A program made the translations under genes and the position numbers. Under the pieces are notes generated by a model. The model did not search any database, was not told the DNA's origin, and worked only from the letters and a program-made list of their open reading frames with translations. This document shows positions 1 to 12,500 of a stretch of DNA of 64,000 bases, piece after piece. Position 1 is the stretch's first letter, and each line of letters begins with the position of its first letter. The DNA is from Hydractinia symbiolongicarpus (Eukaryota > Cnidaria > Hydrozoa > Anthoathecata > Hydractiniidae), in contig NC_079885.1 in NCBI RefSeq assembly GCF_029227915.1, positions 16,629,001-16,693,000 of the forward strand, written 5' to 3'.

Positions 1-1407
1 CTGTAACATGGCCTTTTACAAACTAATAAAGGTTTTACACGCAAATCACGTTCTTCCACGCCCCCAACAAGGTTACCAATGGTCTAGTGTTCCCAGTCTT
101 AATGGAATAGACGTCTCAAGTCCTTTCGCTTGACGCCATGGCTTTAGAACACTCTTAGCTACGTGCACAGCTCCCTGTGAGCCGTATTATTGCCGTCGCA
201 GCCTAATAAAGGCTTTAGACGTAAACCACGTGCTTCCACGCTCCCAGCCGGGCTACCATTGATCTAGTCCTTCGAGTCTCAATGGACTATGACGTCCCAA
301 TTCCTTTTCCTTGGCGCCATGGCTATAGAACACTGTTAACTACGTGCAAAGTCCTCTAAAGGCAGTAATATGGCCATTTGCAGTCTAATAAAGGCCTTAC
401 TCGTAAATCACGTTCTTCCACGTCCCCAGCATGGTTACCAATGGCCTAGTGTTCCCAGTCTTAATGGAATATGACGTCTCAAGTCCTTTTCCTTGACGCC
501 ATGGCTATAGAACACTCTTAGCTACGTGCACAGCCCCCTGTAAGCAGTATTATTGCCGTCGCAGCCTAATAAAGGCCTTAGACGTGAACCACGTGCTTTC
601 ACGCTCCCGGCCAGGCTACCATTGATCTAGTTACACGTAAATACCGTGATTCCACCACCCTCCGCGGGTACCATTAGTCTAGTCCTTCCAGTCCCAATGG
701 ACTACAACGTGCCAAGTCGTTTTCTTTGGCACCTTGGCGTTAGAAGACCGGCAACTACGCGCACAGTCCTCTAAATCCTGTAACATGGCCTTTTACAAAC
801 TAATAAAGGTTTTACACGCAAATCACGTTCTTCCACGCCCCCAGCAAGGTTACCAATGGTCTAGTGTTCCCAGTCTTAATGGAATAGACGTCTCAAGTCC
901 TTTCGCTTGACGCCATGGCTTTAGAACACTCTTAGCTACGTGCACAGCTCCCTGTGAGCCGTATTATTGCCGTCGCAGCCTAATAAAGGCTTTAGACGTA
1001 AACCACGTGCTTCCACGCTCCCAGCCGGGCTACCATTGATCTAGTCCTTCGAGTCTCAATGGACTATGACGTCCCAATTCCTTTTCCTTGGCGCCATGGC
1101 CATAGAACACTGTTAACTACGTGCAAAGTCCTCTAAAGGCAGTAATATGGCCATTTGCAGTCTAATAAAGGCCTTACTCGTAAATCACGTTCTTCCACGT
1201 CCCCAGCATGGTTACCAATGGCCTAGTGTTCCCAGTCTTAATGGAATATGACGTCTCAAGTCCTTTTCCTTGACGCCATGGCTTTAGAACACTCTTAGCT
1301 ACGTGCACAGCCCCCTGTAAGCAGTATTATTGCCGTCGCAGCCTAATAAAGGCCTTAGACGTAAACCACGTGCTTTCACGCTCCCGGCCAGGCTACCATT
1401 GATCTAG
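1..1407 (+). repeat. 777-bp tandem duplication (4 monomers + ~51 bp)
   Basis: Bases 1-630 recur at 778-1407 with offset 777 and only a few substitutions (for example CAACAAGG against CAGCAAGG, and GCTATAG against GCCATAG). The offset is not a multiple of 182 because the first copy ends at an out-of-register junction at 630/631. The first copy starts at or before the window edge. The same monomer order recurs near 5.50 and 8.21 kb inside the 15-mer, so this is a local rearrangement of an older block. Confidence 0.85.
473..705 (+). repeat. 233-bp composite monomer with out-of-register junction
   Basis: This unit reads normally to ATTGATCTAG (about position 159, ends at base 630). It then jumps to TTACACGTAA (about position 107) of a D-type monomer and runs to the next unit start at 706. 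The result is one monomer plus about 51 bp. The second copy of this neighbourhood (near 1407) continues normally, so the jump marks the join of the 777-bp duplication. Little homology is visible at the join, which suggests end-joining or template switching rather than in-register exchange. Confidence 0.85.
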
Positions 1408-2917
1408 TCCTTCAAGTCTCAATGGACTCCGACTTGCCAAGTCGTTCTCCTTAGCGTCATGGCTTTAGAGCACTGTGAACTATGTGCACAGCCCTCTAAA
1501 TGCTGCAATATGGCCATTTGCAGCCTAATAAAGGCCTTATACGTAAATACTGTCGCTCCACCTGCCTATGCAAGTTACCATTGGTGTAGTCCTTCCAGTC
1601 GCAATGGACTATGACGTCCCAAGTCGTTTTCTTTGACGCCGTGACGGTTGAAAACCCGCAAGTACGCGCACAGTCCTCTAAATGCTATAGTATGGCTTTT
1701 CTAAGTCTAAAAAAGGCCTTACGCGTAAATCACGTGCTTCCACTCTCCAAACCAGGCTACCAATGGTGTACCTTTCCGACTATCATTGAACTACGACGTC
1801 CCAATTCCTTTTCCTTGGCGCTTTAGCGTTAAGACAGTTTTAACTACGTGCCTAGGCCTCTAAATGCTGTAATATTGCCTTTTGCAGCCAAATAAAGACT
1901 TTACACGTAAATAACGTGCTTCCACACTCCCAGCCAGGCTACCATTGATCTAGTCCTTCGAGTCTCAATGGACTATGACGTCCCAAGTCCTTTTCCTTGG
2001 CGCCATGGCTATAGAACACTGTTAACTACGTGCACAGTCCTCTAAAGGCAGTAATATGGCCATTTGCAGTCTAATAAATGCCTTACTCGTAAATCACGTC
2101 TTTCACGTCCCCAGCATGGTTACCAATGGTCTAGTGTTCCCAGTCTTAATGGAATATGACGTCTCAAGTCCTTTTCCTTGACGCCATGGCTTTAGAACAC
2201 TCTTAGCTACGTGCACAGCCCCCTGTAAGCAGTATTATTGCTGTCGCAGCCTAATAAAGGCCTTAGACGTAAACCACGTGCTTTCACGTTCCCGGCCAGG
2301 CTACCATTGATCTAGTCCTTCAAGTCTCAATGGACTCCGACTTGCCAAGTCGTTCTCCTTAGCGTCATGGCTTTAGAGCACTGTGAACTATGTGCACAGC
2401 CCTCTAAATGCTGCAATATGGCCATTTGCAGCCTATTAAAGGCCTTATACGTAAATACTGTCGCTCCACCTGCCTATGCAAGTTACCATTGGTGTAGTCC
2501 TTCCAGTCTCAATGTACTATGACGTCCCAAGTCGTTTTCTTTGACGCCGTGACGGTTGAAAACCCGCAAGTACGCGCACAGTCCTCTAAATGCTATAGTA
2601 TGGCTTTTGTAAGTCTAAAAAAGGCCTTAAGCGTAAATCACGTGCTTCCACTCTCCAAACCAGGCTACCAATGGTGTACCTTTCCGACTATCATTGAACT
2701 ACGACGTCCCAATTCCTTTTCCTTGGCGCTTTAGCGTTAAAACAGTTTTAACTACGTGCCTAGGCCTCTAAATGCTGTAATATTGCCTTTTGCAGCCAAA
2801 TAAAGACTTTACACGTAAATAACGTGCTTCCACGCTCCCAGCCAGGCTACCATTGATCTAGTCCTTCGAGTCTCAATGGACTATGACGTCCCAAGTCCTT
2901 TTCCTTGGCGCCATGGC
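1010..2917 (+). repeat. 908-bp 5-mer higher-order repeat, ~2.1 copies
   Basis: Copy one is about 1010-1917, copy two about 1918-2825. A third start diverges near 2917, where GGCTATAGAACAC becomes GGCTTTAGCACAC. Offset 908 bp equals five monomers. Each copy carries, in order, a B-type, an A-type with GTAATATGGCC, a B-type with AACACTCTTAGC, a C-like unit with CTGCCTATGC, and an F-type monomer. The same five-monomer series reappears at about 5.75-6.66 and 8.46-9.37 kb, so this 5-mer is a building block of the later 15-mer. Confidence 0.82.
1613..1794 (+). repeat. Representative F-type (most diverged) monomer
   Basis: This 182-bp unit is the most distinctive class. Its 3' part has ACTCTCCAAACCAGG and TTTCCGACTATCATTGAAC in place of the usual CCAGTCTCAATGGAC region. 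Its 5' part reads GACGCCGTGACGGTTGAAAA where other units have GACGCCATGGCTATAGAACA. Close relatives begin near 2.52, 6.33, 9.05, 10.14, 17.32, 20.31, 28.25, 30.06, 40.8, 42.5, 53.1, 56.5, 59.2 and 60.15 kb, with a partial near 49.75 kb. None was seen between about 20.6 and 28.2 kb or through the 14-mer block at 31-39.5 kb. The 71-codon open frame in this class is shared because the DNA is shared; I see no sign it is a gene. Confidence 0.85.
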
Positions 2918-2919
2918 TT

Positions 2920-4417
2920 TAGCACACTGTTAACTCCGTGCACAGCCCTCTAAAGGCTGTAATATGGCCATTTGCAGCCTAAGAAAGGCCTTATACGTAA
3001 ATACTGTCGCTCCACCTGCCTGCGAAAGTTACCATTGGTGTAGTCCTTCCAGTCTCAATGGATTATGACGTCCCAAGTCGTTTTCCTTGTCGCAATGGCT
3101 TTAGAACAGTGTTAACTCCGTGCACATCCCTCTAAATGCTGCGCAATATGTCCTTTTACAGACTAATAAAGGCCTTACACGTAAATCACGTTCTTCCACG
3201 TCCCCAGCAAGGCTACCAATGGTCTAGTGTTCCCAGTCTTAATGGAGTATGACGTCCCAAGTCTTTTTCCTTGACGCCATGGCTATAGAACACTGTTAAC
3301 TACGTGCACAGCCCTCTAAATGCGGCATCATCGTCTTTTGCAGGCTAATAAAGGCCTTAACCGTAAGTCACGTGTTTCCATGCTGCCAGGAAGGCTACCA
3401 TTACTCTAGTGTTCCCAGTCTCAATAGACTACGACGTCACAAGTCGTTTTACTCGGCGTTATGGCTTTAGAACCTTGTTAACTCCGTGCACAGCCCTCTA
3501 AAGGCTGTAATATGGCCATTTGCAGCCTAATAAAGGCCTTATACGTAAATGCTGTCGCTCCACCTGCCTGCGAAAGTTACCATTGGTGTAGTCCTTCCAG
3601 TCTCAATGGACTATGACGTCCCAAGTCGTTTTCCTTGTCGCAATGGCTTTAGAACAATGTTAACTCCGTGCACATCCCTCTAAATGCTGCGCAATATGTC
3701 CTTTTACAGACTAATAAAGGCCTTACACGTAAATCACGTTCTTCCACGTCCCCAGCAAGGCTACCAATGGTCTAGTGTTCCCAGTCTTAATGGAGTATGA
3801 CGTCCCAAGTCCTTTTCCTTGGCGCCATGGCTATAGAACACTGTTAACTACGTGCACAGCCCTCTAAATGCGGCATCATCGTCTTTTGCAGGCTAATAAA
3901 GGCCTTAACCGTAAGTCACGTGTTTCCATGCTGCCAGGAAGGCTACCATTACTCTAGTGTTCCCAGTCTCAATAGACTACGACGTCACAAGTCGTTTTAC
4001 TTGGCGTTATGGCTTTAGAACCTTGTTAACTCCGTGCACAGCCCTCTAAAGGCTGTAATATGGCCATTTGCAGCCTAATAAAGGCCTTATACGTAAATGC
4101 TGTCGCTCCACCTGCCTGCGAAAGTTACCATTGGTGTAGTCCTTCCAGTCTCAATGGACTATGACGTCCCAAGTCGTTTTCCTTGTCGCAATGGCTTTAG
4201 AACAATGTTAACTCCGTGCACATCCCTCTAAATGCTGCGCAATATGTCCTTTTACAGACTAATAAAGGCCTTACACGTAAATCACGTTCTTCCACGTCCC
4301 CAGCAAGGCTACCAATGGTCTAGTGTTCCCAGTCTTAATGGAGTATGACGTCCCAAGTCCTTTTCCTTGGCGCCATGGCTATAGAACACTGTTAACTACG
4401 TGCACAGCCCTCTAAAC
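2920..4417 (+). repeat. 548-bp 3-mer higher-order repeat, ~2.7 copies
   Basis: Three-monomer units start near 2920, 3468 and 4016. Landmarks CACAGCCCTC at 2941, 3489 and 4037 and GACGTC at 3067, 3615 and 4163 both give 548-bp spacing. The unit exceeds 3 x 182 partly because one monomer carries a 2-bp insertion (TGCTGCGCAATATG in place of TGCTGCAATATG), present in every copy. The third copy diverges near 4417. Copies differ by only scattered substitutions, suggesting recent local expansion. Confidence 0.85.
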
Positions 4418-4934
4418 GCTGTAATATGGCCTTTTGTAGCCTAATAAAGGCTTTATACGTAAATACCGTCGTTCCACCTGCCTACGCCGGTTACCATTGG
4501 TGTAGACCTTCTAGTCTCAATGGACTACAACATCTCAAGTCGTTTTCTTTGCCACCATGGCGTTAGAAGACCGCCAACTACGCGCACAGCCCTCTAAATG
4601 CTGTAACATGACCTTTTGCAGACTAACAACGGCCTTACACGTAAATTACGTGCTTCCATGCTACCAGGAAGGCTACCAGTGGTCTAGTGTTCCCAGTCTC
4701 AATGGACTACGACGTCGCAAGTCGTTTTCATTGACACCATGGTTTTAGAGCACTGTGAACTACGTGCTCAGCCCTCTAAATGCGACAATATCGTCTTTTG
4801 CAGGCTAGTAAAGGCGTTACCTGTATGTCACGTGTTTCCATGCTGCCAGGAAGGCTACCATTACTCTAGTGTTCCCAGTCTCAATAGACTACAACGTCAC
4901 AAGTCCTTTTCGTTGGCGCCATGGCTTTAGAGCA
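4418..4934 (+). repeat. Unordered monomers with E-type units
   Basis: About three monomers that belong to no tandem higher-order unit I could find. They include E-type segments (TGCTACCAGGAAGG, TGCTGCCAGGAAGG) and a left half of the second class (GGCGTTAGAAGACCGCCAAC). The E-type motif recurs near 3.37, 3.92, 12.18, 22.91, 25.45, 39.82, 46.64 and 51.04 kb. Two 63-codon open frames here exist because the usual in-frame TAA of GTTAAC is absent from these variants. Confidence 0.7.
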
Positions 4935-5064
4935 CTGTGAACTATGTGCACAGCCCTCTAAATGGCCTTTTGCAGACTGATAATGGCTTTAAACGTGAAT
5001 ACTGTCGTTCCACCTGCCTGCGCAGGTTACCATAGGAGTAGTCCTTCCAGTCTCAATGGACTAT
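4893..5064 (+). repeat. 172-bp monomer with 10-bp internal deletion (copy 1)
   Basis: The usual CTCTAAATGCTGTAACATGG reads CTCTAAATGG, losing ten bases between short ATG repeats. The shortened unit is 172 bp from AACGTC to the next GACGTC. The direct ATG repeat at both ends fits replication slippage. The same lesion occurs 2,715 bp downstream, so it predates the 15-mer duplication. Confidence 0.85.
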
Positions 5065-8000
5065 GACGTCCCAAGTCCTTTTCCTTGGCGCCATGGCTTT
5101 AGCACACTGTTAACTCCGTGCACAGCCCTCTACAGGCTGTAATATGGCCATTTGCAGCCTAATAAAAGCGTTATACGTAAATACCGTCGTACCACCTGCC
5201 TGCGCAGGTTACCGCAGGAGTAGTCCTTCCAGTCTCAATGGACTATGACGTCCCAAGTCCTTTTCCTTGACGCCATGGCTATAGAACACTGTTAACTACG
5301 TGCACAGCCCTCTAAAGCCAGTAATACGGCCTTTTGCAGCCTAATAAAGCCTTTACACGTAAATACCGTGATTCCACCACCCTCCGCGGGTACCATTAGT
5401 CTAGTCCTTTCAGTCCCAATGGACTACAACGTTTTAAGTCGTTTTCTTTGGCACCTTGGCATTAGAAGACCGGCAACTACGCGCACAGTCCTCTAAATCC
5501 TGTAACATGGCCTTTTACAAACTAATAAAGGTTTTACACGCAAATCACGTTCTTCCACGCCCCCAGCAAGGTTACCAATGGTCTAGTGTTCCCAGTCTTA
5601 ATGGAATAGACGTCTCAAGTCCTTTCCCTTGACGCCATGGCTTTAGAACACTCTTAGCTACGTGCACAGCTCCCTGTGAGCCGTATTATTGCCGTCGCAG
5701 CCTAATAAAGGCCTTAGACGTAAACCACGTGCTTCCACGCTCCCAGCCAGGCTACCATTGATCTAGTCCTTCGAGTCTCAATGGACTATGACGTCCCAAG
5801 TCCTTTTTCTTGGCGCCCTGGCTATAGAACACTGTTAACTACGTGCACAGTCCTCTAAAGGCAGTAATATGGCCATTTGCAGTCTAATAAAGGCCTTACT
5901 CGTAAATCACGTTCTTCCTCGTCCCCAGCATGGTTACCAATGGTCTAGTGTTCCCAGTCGTAATGGAATATGACGTCTCAAGTCCTTTTCCTTGACGCCA
6001 TGGCTTTAGAACACTTTTAGCTACGTGCACAGCCCCCGGTAAGCATTATTATTGCCGTCGCAGCCTAATAAAGGTCTTAGACGTAAACCACGTGCTTTCA
6101 CGCTCCCGGCCAGGCTACCATTGATCTACTCCTTCAAGTCTCAATGGACTCCGACTTGCCAAGTCGTTCTCTTTAGCGTCATGGCTTTAGAGCACTGTGA
6201 ACTATGTGCACAGCCCTCTAAATGCTGCAATATGGCCATTTGCAGCCTATTAAAGGCCTTATACGTAAATACTGTCGCTCCACCTGCCTGCGCAAGTTAC
6301 CATTGGTGTAGTCCTTCCAGTCTCAACGGACTATGACGTCCCAAGTCGTTTTCTTTGACGCCGTGACGGTTGAAAACCCGCAAGTACGCGCACAGTCCTC
6401 TAAATGCTATAGTATGGCTTTTGTAAGTCTAAAAAAGGCCTTACGCGTAAATCACGTGCTTCCACTCTCCAAACCAGGCTACCAATGGTGTACCTTTCCG
6501 ACTATCATTGAACTACGACGTCCCAATTCATTTTCCTTGGCGCTTTAGCGTTAAAACAGTTTTAACTACGTGCCTAGGCCTCTAAATGCTGTAATATTGC
6601 CTTTTGCAGCCAAATAAAGACTTTACACGTAAATAACGTGGTTCCACCACCCTTCACGGGATACCATTAGTCTAGTCCTTCCAGTCTCAATGGACTATGA
6701 CGTGCCAAGTCCTTTTCCTTGACGCCATGGCTATAAAACACTGTTAACTTGGCGCACAGTCCTCTAAATTCTGTAAAATGGCCTTTTGCAGACTAATAAA
6801 GGCCTCACACGTAAACCACGTGCTTCTACGCTCCCAACCAGGCTACCATTGGTCTAGTGTTCTCAGTCTCAATGGAATATGACGTCCAAAGTCATTTTCC
6901 TTGTCGCAATTGCTTTAGAACAATGTTAACTCCGTGCACATCCCTCTAAATGCTGCAATATGTCCTTTTTCAGACTAATAAAGGCCTCACACGTAAATCA
7001 CGTTCATCCACGTTCCCAGCAAAGCTACCAATGGTCTAGTGTTCCCAGTCTTAATGGAGTATGACGTCCCAAGTCCTTTTCCTTGACGCCATGGCTATAG
7101 AACACTGTTAGCTACGTGCACAGCCCCCTGTAAGCCGTATTATTGCCGTCGCAGCCTAACAAAGGCCTTAGACGGAAACCACGTGCTTTTACGCTCCTGG
7201 CCAGGCTACCATTGATCTAGTCCTTCAAGTCTCAATGGACTCCGACTTGCCAAGTCGTTCTCTTTAGCGTCATGGCTTTAGAGCACTGTGAACTATGTGC
7301 ACAGCCCTCTAAATGCTGCAATATATCCTTTTACAGACTAATAGAGGCCTTGCACGTAAATCACGTTCTTCCACGTCCCCAGCAAGGCTACCAATGGCCT
7401 AGTGTTCCCAGTCTCAATGGACTACAACGTGGGAAGTCCTTTTTCTTGGCGCTATGGCTATAGTACACAGTTAACTACGCGCACAGTCCTCTAAATGCTC
7501 TAAAATGGCCATTTGCAGCCAAATAAAGCCTTTACACGTAAATAACGTGGTTCCACCACCCTTTGCGGGATACCAATAGTGTAGTCCTTCCAGTCTCAAT
7601 GGACTATGACGTCCCAAGTCCTTTTCCTTGGTGACATGGCTATAGAACACTGTGAACTATGTGCACAGCCCTCTAAATGGCCTTTTGCAGACTGATAATG
7701 GCTTTAAACGTGAATACTGTCGTTCCACCTGCCTGCGCAGGTTACCATAGGAGTAGTCCTTCCAGTCTCAATGGACTATGACGTCCCAAGTCCTTTTCCT
7801 TGGCGCCATGGCTTTAGCACACTGTTAACTCCGTGCACAGCCCTCTACAGGCTGTAATATGGCCATTTGCAGCCTAATAAAAGCGTTATACGTAAATTCC
7901 GTCGTACCACCTGCCTGCGCAGGTTACCGCAGGAGTAGTCCTTCCAGTCTCAATGGACTATGACGTCCCAAGTCCTTTTCCTTGACGCCACGGCTATAGA

Positions 8001-9535
8001 ACACTGTTAACTACGTGCACAGCCCTCTAAAGCCAGTAATACGGCCTTTTGCAGCCTAATAAAGCCTTTACACGTAAATACCGTGATTCCACCACCTTCC
8101 GCGGGTACCATTAGTCTAGTCCTTTCAGTCCCAATGGACTACAACGTTTTAAGTCGTTTTCTTTGGCACCTTGGCGTTAGAAGACCGGCAACTACGCGCA
8201 CAGTCCTCTAAATCCTGTAACATGGCCTTTTACAAACTAATAAAGGTTTTACACGCAAATCACGTTCTTCCACGCCCCCAGCAAGGTTACCAATGGTCTA
8301 GTGTTCCCAGTCTTAATGGAATAGACGTCTCAAGTCCTTTCCCTTGACGCCATGGCTTTAGAACACTCTTAGCTACGTGCACAGCTCCCTGTGAGCCGTA
8401 TTATTGCCGTCGCAGCCTAATAAAGGCCTTAGACGTAATCCACGTGCTTCCACGCTCCCAGCCAGGCTACCATTGATCTAGTCCTTCGAGTCTCAATGGA
8501 CTATGACGTCCCAAGTCCTTTTTCTTGGCGCCATGGCTATAGAACACTGTTAACTACGTGCACAGTCCTCTAAAGGCAGTAATATGGCCATTTGCAGTCT
8601 AATAAAGGCCTTACTCGTAAATCACGTTCTTCCTCGTCCCCAGCATGGTTACCAATGGTCTAGTGTTCCCAGTCGTAATGGAATATGACGTCTCAAGTCC
8701 TTTTCCTTGACGCCATGGCTTTAGAACACTTTTAGCTACGTGCACAGCCCCCGGTAAGCAGTATTATTGCCGTCGCAGCCTAATAAAGGTCTTAGACGTA
8801 AACCACGTGCTTTCACGCTCCCGGCCAGGCTACCATTGATCTACTCCTTCAAGTCTCAATGGACTCCGACTTGCCAAGTCGTTCTCTTTAGCGTCATGGC
8901 TTTAGAGCACTGTGAACTATGTGCACAGCCCTCTAAATGCTGCAATATGGCCATTTGCAGCCTATTAAAGGCCTTATACGTAAATACTGTCGCTCCACCT
9001 GCCTGCGCAAGTTACCATTGGTGTAGTCCTTCAAGTCTCAACGGACTATGACGTCCCAAGTCGTTTTCTTTGACGCCGTGACGGTTGAAAACCCGCAAGT
9101 ACGCGCACAGTCCTCTAAATGCTATAGTATGGCTTTTGTAAGTCTAAAAAAGGCCTTACGCGTAAATCACGTGCTTCCACTCTCCAAACCAGGCTACCAA
9201 TGGTGTACCTTTCCGACTATCATTGAACTACGACGTCCCAATTCATTTTCCTTGGCGCTTTAGCGTTAAAACAGTTTTAACTACGTGCCTAGGCCTCTAA
9301 ATGCTGTAATATTGCCTTTTGCAGCCAAATAAAGACTTTACACGTAAATAACGTGGTTCCACCACCCTTCACGGGATACCATTAGTCTAGTCCTTCCAGT
9401 CTCAATGGACTATGACGTGCCAAGTCCTTTTCCTTGACGCCATGGCTATAAAACACTGTTAACTACGCGCACAGTCCTCTAAATTCTGTAAAATGGCCTT
9501 TTGCAGACTAATAAAGGCCTCACACGTAAACCACG
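4935..9535 (+). repeat. 2,715-bp 15-mer higher-order repeat, ~1.7 copies
   Basis: Copy one is about 4935-7649; copy two is about 7650-9535, where it breaks off. Offset 2,715 holds at a shared 10-bp deletion (4951 and 7666), at a D-type block with the GGTTTTACACGC variant (5.50 and 8.21 kb) and at the F-type monomer (6.33 and 9.05 kb). Near 9535 copy two switches from ACGTAAACCACGT to the TTCATCCACGTCCCCAGC sequence found about one monomer later in copy one (near 7.01 kb). That is an in-register loss of one monomer at the edge. The two copies are highly similar. Confidence 0.87.
7608..7779 (+). repeat. 172-bp monomer with 10-bp internal deletion (copy 2)
   Basis: Same CTCTAAATGG deletion as the unit at 4893, at the expected 2,715-bp offset. 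Its first bases differ (GACGTCCCAAG instead of AACGTCACAAG), so the duplication boundary lies inside this monomer, upstream of the deletion. Confidence 0.83.
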
Positions 9536-9559
9536 TTCATCCACGTCCCCAGCAAAGCT

Positions 9560-12500
9560 ACCAATGGTCTAGTGTTCCCAGTCTAAATGGAATATGACGT
9601 CTCAAGTCCTTTTCCTTGACGCCATCGCTTTAGAACACTCTTAGCTACAGGCACAGCCCCCTGTAAGCCGTATTATTGCCATCGAAGCCTAACAAAGGCC
9701 TTAGACGTAAACCACGTGCTTTCACGCTCCTGGCCAGGCTACCATTGATCTAGTCCTTCAAGTCTCAATGGACTCCGACTTGCCAAGTCGTTCTCCTTAG
9801 CGTCATGGCTTTAGAGCACTGTGAACTATGTGCACCGCCCTCTAAATGCTGCAATATGTCCTTTTACAGACTAATAAAGGCCTTGCACGTAAATCACGTT
9901 CTTCCACGTCCCCAGCAAGGCTACCAATGGCATAGTGTTCCCAGTCTCAATGGACTACAACGTTCCAAGTCCTTTTCCTTGGCGCTATGGCGTTAGAACA
10001 CTGTTAACTACGTGTACGGCCCTTTGAACGCTGTAATATGGCCTTTTGCAGACTAATAAAGGCGTTATACGTAAATACTGTCGCTCCACCTGCCTGCGCA
10101 AGTTACCATTGATGTAGTCCTTCCAGTCTCAATGGACTATGACGTCCCAAGTCGTTTTCTTTGACGCCGTGACGGTTGAAAACCCGCAAGTACGCGCACA
10201 GTCCTCTAAATGCTATAGTATGGCTTTTGTAAGTCTAAAAAATGCCTTACGCGTAAATCACGTGCTTCCACTCTCCAAACCAGGCTACCAATGGTGTACC
10301 TTTCCGACTATCATTGAACTACGACGTCCCAATTCCTTTTCCTTGGTGCTTTAGCGTTAAAACACTTTTAACTACGTGCCTAGGCCTCTAAATGCTGTAA
10401 TATTGCCTTTTGCAGCCAAATAAAGACTTTACACGTAAATCACGTGGTTCCACCACCCTTCACGGGATACCATTAGTCTAGTCCTTCCAGTCTCAATAGA
10501 CTATCACGTGCCAAGTCCTTTTCCTTGACGCCATGGCTATAGAACACTGTTAACTACGCGCACAGTCCTCTAAATGCTGTAACATGGCCTTTTGCAGACT
10601 AATAAAGGCCTCACACGTAAACCACGTGCTTCTACGCTCCCAACCAGGCTACCATTGGTCTAGTGTTCTCAGTCTCAATGGAATATGACGTCCCAAGTCA
10701 TTTTCCTTGTCGCAATTGCTTTAGAACAATGTTTACTCCGTGCACATCCCTCTAAATGCTGCAATATGTCCTTTTACAGACTAATAAAGGCCTCACACGT
10801 AAATCACGTTCATCCACGTCCCCAGCAAGGCTACCAATGGTCTAGTGTTCCCAGTCTTAATGGAGTATGACGTCCCAAGTCCTTTTCCTTGACGCCATGG
10901 CTATAGAACACTGTTAGCTACGTGCACAGCCTACGACGTCCCAAGTACAGCCTATGACGTCCCAAGTCCTTTTCCTTGGCGCCATGGCTATAGAACACTG
11001 TTAACTACGTGCACAGCCCTCTAAATGCTGCAATATGTCCTTTTTCAGACTAATAAAGGCCTTACACGTAAATCACGTTATTCCACGTCCCCATCAAGGC
11101 TACCGATGGTCTAGTGTTCCCAGTCTTAATGGAATATGACGTCCCAATTCATTTTCTTTGACGCCATGGCTATAGAACACTGTTTACAACGCGCACAGTC
11201 CTCTAAATGCTGTAACATGGCCTTTTGCAGGCTAATAAAGGCCTTACACGTAAACCACGTGCTTCTACGCTCTCAACCAGGCTACCATTGGTCTAGTGTT
11301 CTCAGTCTCAATGGAATATGACGTCCCAAGTCATTTTCCTTGTCGCAATTGCTTTAGAACAATGTTAACTCCGTGCACATCCCTCTAAATGCTGCAATAT
11401 GTCCTTTTACAGACTAATAAAGGCCTTACACGTAAATCACGTTCTTCTACGTCCCCAGCAAGGTTACCAATGGTCTAGTGTTCCCAGTCTTAATGGAATA
11501 TGACGTCTCAAGTCCTTTTCCTTGACGCCATCGCTTTAGAACACTCTTAGCTACGTGCACAGCCCCCTGTAAGCCGTATTATTGCAATCGCAGCCTAATA
11601 AAGGCCTTAGACGTAAACCACGTGCTTTCACGCTCCTGGCCAGGCTACCATTGATCTAGTCCTTCAAGTCTCAATGGACTCCGACTTGCCAAGTCGTTCT
11701 CCTTAGCGTCATGGCTTTAGAGCACTGTGAACTATGTGCACAGCCCTCTAAATGCTGCAATATGTCCTTTTACAGACTAATAAAGGCCTTGCACGTAAAT
11801 CACGTTCTTCCACGTCCCCAGCAAGGCTACTAATGCCCTAGTGTTCCCAGCTCAATGGACTACAACGTGCCAAGTCCTTTTCCTTGGCGCTATGGCTATA
11901 GAACACTGTTAACTACGCGCACAGTCCTCTAAATGCTGTAAAATGGCCATTTGCAGCCTATTAAAGGCCTTATACGTAAATACTGTCGCTCCACCTGCCT
12001 GCGCAAGCTACCATTGGTGTAGTCCTTCCTTTCCCAATGGACTATGACGTCCTAAGTCGTTTTCTTTGGCACCGTGGCGTTAGAAGACCGCCAACTACGC
12101 GCACAGACCTTTAAATGCTGTAACATGACCTTTTGCAGACAAACAATGGCCTTACACGTAAATTACGTCCTTCCATGCTACCAGGAAGGCTACCAGTGGT
12201 CTAGTGTTCCCAGTCTCAATAGACTACGACGTCACATTTCCTTTTCCTTGGCGCCATGGCTTTAGAACACTTTTAACTCCGTGCACAGCCCTCTGAACGC
12301 TGTAACATTGCCTTTTCCAGCCAAATAAAGGCGTTAAACGTAAATACCGTCATTCCACCTGCCTGCGCATGTTAACATAGGAGTAGTCCTTCCAGTCTCA
12401 ATGGACTATGACGTGCCAAGTCCTTTTCCTTGGCGCCATGGCTTTAGAACAATGTTAACTCCGTGCACAGCCCTCTAAATGCTGTAACATGGCCATTTGC

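Noticed and set aside
631-706. Possible tRNA- or 5S-derived segment in D-type monomers (GTGGTTCCACCACCC and TTCGCGGGATACC)
   Set aside because: The GGTTC-like string suggested a B box, but no matching A box, cloverleaf or 5S internal control region could be found. The segment is only a cassette of the variable region.
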